64,000 nt of DNA, from assembly GCA_023014335.1 (NCBI GenBank), contig JAECYW010000009.1, forward strand, positions 744,001-808,000, written 5' to 3'. This document shows, one piece after another, positions 58,142-64,000 of the stretch. The translations under genes were made by a program, and so were the position numbers. The notes under the pieces were generated by a model that worked only from the letters and a program-made list of their open reading frames with translations, was not told the DNA's origin and made no database searches. Within the stretch, counting starts at the first letter, position 1. Each line of letters starts with the position of its first letter. Source of the stretch: Galerina marginata. Taxonomy: Eukaryota > Basidiomycota > Agaricomycetes > Agaricales > Galerinaceae.

Positions 58142-60344
58142 CCATTTCCCCAGATTTTCGAAATTGCGCATAGGCCCGTTACGCGTCGCCTTTTTCTCAA
58201 GTCGAGGAATGAAAATGGACCTAAAAATAAATATTCGTGAGCCGGGACTTCCATGATGAGTTCAGGAATGTGTGGTCCACTCAATCCCCCCCTGAGGATT
58301 TTCTCATTAATCCAATTTTTTTCTCAATGGTGGAATCGTCGGGATGGCTCAGAACCCGGCTATTAGTTTCTCCGAATTACCTTCGTTGCCAAAATGATGC
58401 GTTTGTCGAGTCGGCGAGTCGGGAGGTACAGGCTATAGTCGAACCCGTTAGATCGTTTCAAGGCAGCAATAAAAGTGCGAAAATATAGAGGCCAATGTCG
58501 TGGAGCCTACCGCATGTTCTCCGAGTGTTTCGTTCAAACTTCGAGGCCAGGGGATGTACACATCCTTATTGCGTGGTACTCCATGAGAAAGTTTGAAACT
58601 CCACGTAGAGGGAATGTTCGCTAGCACTCAATCGTAGTAAATAGTCGGAAAGAGCCAGGTGGAATCGTGGTCGGAGGTCAAGGTGTGTCGGAAGTTTGGT
58701 TGTTCCAAGGATGAGGCTTAAAACGTCGGTACCGATCGCGCGTAGCCTTAATATGCCTGCGGACGCCAAAGAGCCCCAAGACAAAAACTTCCCAAAGAAC
58801 GCGCTTCAGCCTTGGCCACAAACCTCTGGTCCAATCACAGTATGTGGATTTTTGATTCAGCAGGCCAAAAATATATCCTCTAGGAAGAGTACCCTGTCAA
58901 AAATAGAAAAAGAAGGTTGTATCAGCACCTTAAAAGGCAATGCGATTGTTATTTCAACTTCGAATAATCTCACCCATTCCCTGTTGTTCGAGAATATAAC
59001 AGACCATTGAGATTCCCCATATCCTTGGCAAAGAGTAGTGAGAAAAAGAAGTTCCTAATAAGGGCATATCCGCGTGAATCAAAGGTTGCGTGGACGGTGG
59101 AAGTCGCTCACCGATTAAACATCGCCGGTGACCAAAGTCGGCATCGCTTTGACTTCAACAGAACAACAGCCACGGGTGACGGAAATATTGGTTACAAAGT
59201 GTGTAAGTCAAATGTTGACGAGTTGCTATGTGAAAGTAGAAACGTTTTGCACAGATGGAATGTCGGGATAGAGCGCTGAGCCGCTGATGAGAAAGCTTCT
59301 ATATTCTCAGCTGCAAAAAATTCACTCCGTTCCAGAAATTGCAGCTCGGGACCGCCTTCAAAGTAAAGATTCTCGAGAAAAAACACCTTGGGTGGGATGT
59401 CCTACATTCGGCAAATGTAGATAGCTAGGAAATACCGGCTACCGGGCGGCTAATGGCGCAGATTTGTCGACATCGGACGATACTCTTCCTCGATTTTGTT
59501 CACTGACGGTTAGATCCGCCAACTTTTTGAGTAAATAGCACAGGGAGTCAACTACTACACTTCCTTTCAAAGCTACTCGGAGTCCGACCAAATTCGGAAA
59601 ATATGGACCCAGGCTCATGCAGTAGGCTGTGCGTCAACTAGAGATTTTTAAAAAAGACGGTTTATGTGGGGGATGTACATTACCACCGCGTTACATCTTT
59701 TATCTACGTTGATTTGAATTTTTCAATTGGCCCAGCTATGCAAGTAGGATTCTCACGTCGAGCTCCCTTCATGTTTTAATCGTTCTCCTGCTGACTCTCG
59801 GGCGCCTGTAGAAGCTTCGGTCATCAGCGGTCATCATCCCGGATGACTATCAGCGGTCTATTTATAAATATTCTCCACGTCCGGTAATGTGCAAGTAATG
59901 TGGCAAAGAGACCGAGAGTAATTTTGCTCCTCAGTTTTACCCTCGATATGTATCCTTTCCCTTCCAGATTCACTTCCTTCGCCAAGTTCGCCTGTAGGTT
60001 TTAACGGCAGCTACTCACCCTGACCTTCCGTCCTGGATTTTAGAGGCACAGACGATTCTAGTCGCTACAATTTCTCTCACCGCAAGGGCCTTTTTCGTTG
60101 CCTTTTCTCTGCATGCGTGCAATTTGCTTCAATAACTTTGGTACATCTCAGCTCTGGGCTTAGGACCGCCCACCAACTGAGCTAACTTACCTTCCGTCCA
60201 CCAGCAAGTGAAACATGGGAGAGATACCCTGGTGAAACGAAATCAGTCCGTGTCACCTCCCTCGTTTTTCTCTTCTTCTGACTGACCACCGACACCTTTC
60301 CACCCTTCACTGTGATCTTCGTCATTTCAAATCTTTCGTATCTG
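58142..60344. other. Gene-poor interval
   Basis: About 2.2 kb with only short frames and no domain that I can recognise. Confidence 0.45.
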
Positions 60345-60500
60345 TGACTCCCGGAGTTGCGCTATGCACAGTACCTCCACCGCGGTCAACTTCAACAGTC
60401 GTGCTGACTACATCAGTGATGGTCCAGTCTGCTCTGGCGAAGGTGTCCGCCAAGTGCAAGCTACCTGCGATCGAAATTCTGAACGGAAGAAGGGAAGACT
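60345..60500 (-). pseudogene. Fragment of a SnoaL-like gene
   Basis: Minus-strand translation gives LADTFARADWTITDVVSTTVE, matching LLGDIFAKADWYTTDLVSLTVE in the gene at 49712, with ISIAG before it like LSVAG. Stops and lack of start and end make it a relic. Confidence 0.65.
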
Positions 60501-60863
60501 TAGAGACTGAGTTGGTACGCAAGAGAGGAAGCAGCAGTAGTTGTAACTTCTAAGTGCTTATTAGTTTGGTTCACAAATCGATAGGGGCATTAGTTCCACT
60601 CACATTGAGCGCGAATCGACTGATATCGCAATCAACACCGTTTTCAATTTCCTTGAAGCAGGCGATTTTGAGCTTGTTATATGCAGTAACTGGGATATGG
60701 GCTGAGCTACATACCTTGTACATACCTGTAGATTATGCGAAGTAGAGCAAATTCATATAAATTCACACTCTGGGCGGTGTATTGGGCGCTAAAACAAGAT
60801 TTATTCTAGTATACAAATTGGTCAAATTAGAGTTCATATAGCACAAAACAATTACATCCCATC
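60501..60863. other. Spacer, no gene seen
   Basis: AT-rich 3' flank of the P450 gene. Nothing recognisable. Confidence 0.5.
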
Positions 60864-63071
60864 TCATTCTCTCCTCCTAATCCCAGCCCATAAATCCACG
60901 GGCTTATGCATAAACCCCTCCACGCTTCTCAACTCCTTCCTATTCCTCAGTGTCAAATCGTACCGCATCACGAAGGTCGCGACGAGGATCTGCATCTGCA
61001 GCGCCGCTAGGCTGTCAATTCACAACGGTTAGCGCACGCTCTCAAAACAATAGGAATACATTGAGGAAGGTAGGGAAAGAAACTTACTTTTTCCCAATAC
61101 ACGCACGCGGCCCCATCCCGAACGTAAGCAAATACTTCCTCAACTCACTCGGGCTGGGCTTGTGCGCCGATCCAGATCCAGAATCAAGCCACCGCTCAGG
61201 CGTAAACACGTTCGCGTCGTCGCCCCAGATCGCGGGGTCATGTTGAATGGTATAAGCCGGGGTGGACAGTTCCGTCTATACCCTCAGTTTTAGCACCATT
61301 CAATAAAATAGGTTAGGGGAGAAAGAAAGACGCACGCCCTCGTAGAAGGTTTTGCCCTCGACAGACACGCTCATCCCGCCTGGCACGACGCGGGGCAGGC
61401 CGATAGCGTTTGTGGCAAACATGCGCAGGCCTTCGTCGATCGTCGCGTTGAGGTATTTGAGGTTCTTCAGCTATCCAATAAAACAAAGGGTTCGGTAAGG
61501 TAACTTCAGTTTAATTGTTGATACGGACTGAACGCGCGGTGCAGACCTGGTCGTGTAATGGTATTTCTAAAGAATCCGCCAACATTTCTCCATCCTCGTC
61601 CCCGACGACGGCGGGGTCTGGACTGGCAATGGCGGGTGAAAAGAGCGCGTCGGTGAGTTCGGCACGCAGCTTCTCGAGGACGCGGGGTGTAGAGTAAACC
61701 CAGAACAGGATAGCAGTCGTGCTATTAGCCGTCGTATCTGAGCCTGCTGTCCTATAGTATCGACGTACAAACCGGTCACCAGTTTAATCAACGACAAAAT
61801 GGGAGACGCTACGCACAAAAGCAGCATCGCGTCCGTCACCACGTCCGCTTCCGAGATGTCATCCAGACCCGTCGCTCCATCGTCGAACGCAACCTGAGAT
61901 TGCGCTTGCTTCGCGCGCATGTCGTCTACAAGTCGATCGAGGAGGTCCCCCCGCCGAACAGCGGCGCCTGATTCGAGTCTGCGCTTCACGCAGCGTTTGG
62001 CGATTTGTGAGAGGGTCTTTCAAGCCGTAGATCAGGTGGTAAGGTTAACACGTAACATCCAAGGAGGAAACAAAGAGAGGCACAAAAGGGAAGAGGTCAG
62101 CGGGGAGGCTAAGCAAGGGAAGCATAATAAAAAATACGTACATCGGTTCCCTGCAACCCACGTTGCACGTAGGTGTCGGGAATCCACCTCGCCAGCGGTG
62201 AAAGAATAGAGCCAGGTAACAGGTACGGAAAGAGTCCTAGAAATGCAGCTGTGCGTCCTCTGTAGTCGATCATCGCGGCAATGCCAGGTTGGCTTGGTTT
62301 CTCTTTCTCCAATTCGCCATTTCCAGAGAGGACATCAGACCCGCGATCCAGCATTCCAAGCGGCTCCCCAAACGCCAGGTCAGAAATGACGTCGAAGGTT
62401 AGGTAGTTAAGCCACATGAGGATATCCACTTGTGGGTCCTCCACTGGAGCTCTGCCGCTCCTAGACCCAGACGCTCTCCCGAGCGTGTCAGCAGTATCGC
62501 CAACCCCGCCGCCGCGCGCCTGTTGATCAAGTTTGAGAACCATCTTCGCCACGCTTTTTCTGATCCACCCCTCGAGGTGCTTGACGGATGCATAGCTGAA
62601 GGGGTGCGCGAGGACGCGGCGTTTAGATGAGTGCCCGGCACGGTCTTGGGTGCTGAAGAGCGAGGGCGTGCCGTCGACGTAGAAGGCGCGGTAGAACGCG
62701 GTTTTGGGGAGGGAAGACGCGCCTTGTGCGTAGATAATGGAAAGGGCGGTGGGGTGCGCGCAGGAGACTTGAGTTGGGGTGATCCGTACGAAAGGACCGT
62801 ATTTCTAAACAAGCCGACCATATTTAGAATGGTGTTCGACAGTAGGGACGAAGAGACGCACCTTGTGAAGCTTATCGACGTAGAGATACCTCTTCCCAGT
62901 GCGAGTGTGGTACCCCAACAACAATGACGTGTGTTTCGCCAGCCATGGTCCAGGTATTTCCTTCAGTGGATCAGCCTGGGTGATGCGGTGTATGATGGCG
63001 ACCAGGACGATCCCACAGAAAAAGAGCCACAAACTGTCTAGCTTTGCAGGAGCAAGAAGATTGTCGTTCAT
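60864..63071 (-). CDS. Cytochrome P450 monooxygenase
   Basis: Microsomal haem-thiolate monooxygenase. Minus-strand exons 63071-62862, 62804-62142, 62016-61817, 61751-61547, 61470-61336, 61275-61088 and 61011-60864 give 582 residues. An N-terminal membrane anchor (LDSLWLFFCGIVLVAII) is followed by a proline hinge (IPGPW), KYGPFVRITPTQVS, the I-helix AGSDTTAN, the K-helix ExxR (EGLR), the PERW motif and the haem loop FGMGPRACIGK (Cys about residue 530). All catalytic elements are intact. The N-terminal half recalls fungal benzoate-hydroxylase-type P450s (CYP53-like), but the family number needs alignment. A Gly/Ser-rich insertion (GGGVGDTADTLGRASGSRSG) lies after the B-C region. Substrate unknown; aromatic acids or secondary metabolites are reasonable guesses. 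Confidence 0.9.
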
Positions 63072-64000
63072 GGTGATATGTGAGTTGATAAAGACGTTCT
63101 AGCAGTTTCGTTTTTGCGTGGAGACGCGGGCGGATCTAGGAACTGGGAGGATGACATTAAAAATGGGGCCTACACCGAATAGGAAACTGCATGATATTCT
63201 GGGCATCCCTGGCCAATGTGCCAACGCAGCGGTGAGCTAATCTCACGAGCCACAAGGGCAAAATATCAGAAATACTGCACGGAACGAATGAAAAGATATT
63301 TCAGGAATGCCGCGTGCGTCACGATCCCCGTTTTGGTGACAGCCTTCGCGCGAGGTGAAAATCCGGGATTTGAGGGCCGGAGAACGTCCTCGACAGTTGG
63401 CATTGCGACATTGAAGACTCGGTGTCAGGCAAGGTGTCCTACAATCCATCGAGATTTGAAAATGAAATATCACTAGAGCTTTAGAGTTATTCTAAGGTAC
63501 CAGTTGCCTCGTCTGATATTAAAATAAAGAATGCTCTTGGAAGGCGCTTGGAAGACTCAAAGAAGGATACGGTGAAGCTTAAGGACGGACTCCGATAAAA
63601 GCAAGTCATGGTGCAGAAGGAACAGTCACGGTTGCGAACATAATATTCGGATCAGAGCGGAGTGTGATTTGACATTGACCCTGCTGCCAGGGGTGGCAGT
63701 CTCTTTCTCGTTCCTTCTTCACGTCGCCTTGGCCTTCCCCTCGTTTCCTCTATCTCTTCCCAACATTTCTCCTAGTCATCCCTGGAGAGGTCTTCATCGG
63801 CCCATCACCTTTCTCCACTGCCGAATCAGATCTATCCGTTCAATCTGGATTCATTTTTATCGGATTCTACCACCGACTTAGGCTTTCTCCAGACACTGTA
63901 CTCGCAGGCTTCGAAGGTTTATCGTCTATGGGATTATTAATCAATTGGCTATCGTCTCCGAATAGTTTCTACTGTCTTTGGAAGAGGAAATGATGCCGTC
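63072..64000. other. P450 upstream region, no gene seen
   Basis: Promoter side of the P450 gene. A plus-strand frame at about 63669-63881 begins with hydrophobic residues but has no ATG in context or known domain. The window ends here. Confidence 0.45.

Overview
The window is a stretch of a filamentous basidiomycete genome, most likely an agaricomycete with lignin- or litter-degrading ability. I infer this from genes broken by many 48-66 nt introns, from agaricomycete-type families (class II secreted haem peroxidases, GPI-anchored cupredoxins, Hsp12A-like Hsp70 ATPases, SnoaL-like proteins, a P450), and from the absence of bacterial signals. No species can be named from sequence alone.

Left part (1-24 kb) is accessory and duplication-rich. 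A two-domain GPI-anchored cupredoxin is followed by three tandem copies of a 10-cysteine small secreted protein and then by an EFM7/NNT1-type protein methyltransferase. Two gene relics lie between the first and second copies: the 5' end of the methyltransferase fused to the 3' end of the cupredoxin. They show that an ancestral cupredoxin - cysteine-rich protein - methyltransferase block was duplicated in tandem. Next come three secreted glycine/asparagine-rich proteins. Two of them are chains of about 45-residue repeats separated by Kex2-type Arg-Arg/Lys-Arg sites. An Hsp70-like gene follows on the minus strand. Its coding sequence is split by a 595-bp non-autonomous DNA transposon whose TA target-site duplication I can read, and removing it restores the frame exactly.

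Middle part (25-46 kb): an acyltransferase with an HxxxDG motif and a stand-alone NRPS-type adenylation enzyme with a C-terminal membrane anchor are transcribed divergently. Further right, a nucleotide-sugar transporter and a GT15 alpha-mannosyltransferase form a second divergent pair with a plausible shared Golgi role. Two paralogous secreted proteins built from cationic 11-residue amphipathic repeats plus a hydrophobic Gly/Ala segment follow, then a class II peroxidase and an intronless acyltransferase-3 membrane protein.

Right part (46-64 kb): a decayed cell-surface membrane-protein gene, an acyltransferase-3 fragment, a SnoaL-like protein, a mitochondrial methionyl-tRNA synthetase with large Pro/Gln/Ser insertions, a cluster of palindromes next to a possible hypothetical gene, a second class II peroxidase (inverted, all 14 coding exons identical in length to the first), a SnoaL relic and a complete cytochrome P450. 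Both peroxidases lack the catalytic surface tryptophan and one of the three manganese ligands.

Exon coordinates were derived by hand from GT/GC-AG sites, reading phase, and comparison with paralogues or remembered family motifs. No alignment or expression data were available. Several long stretches (13.5-18.5, 23.3-25.4, 33.7-36.3, 39.7-42.3 and 58.2-60.3 kb) contain nothing I can identify as a gene.
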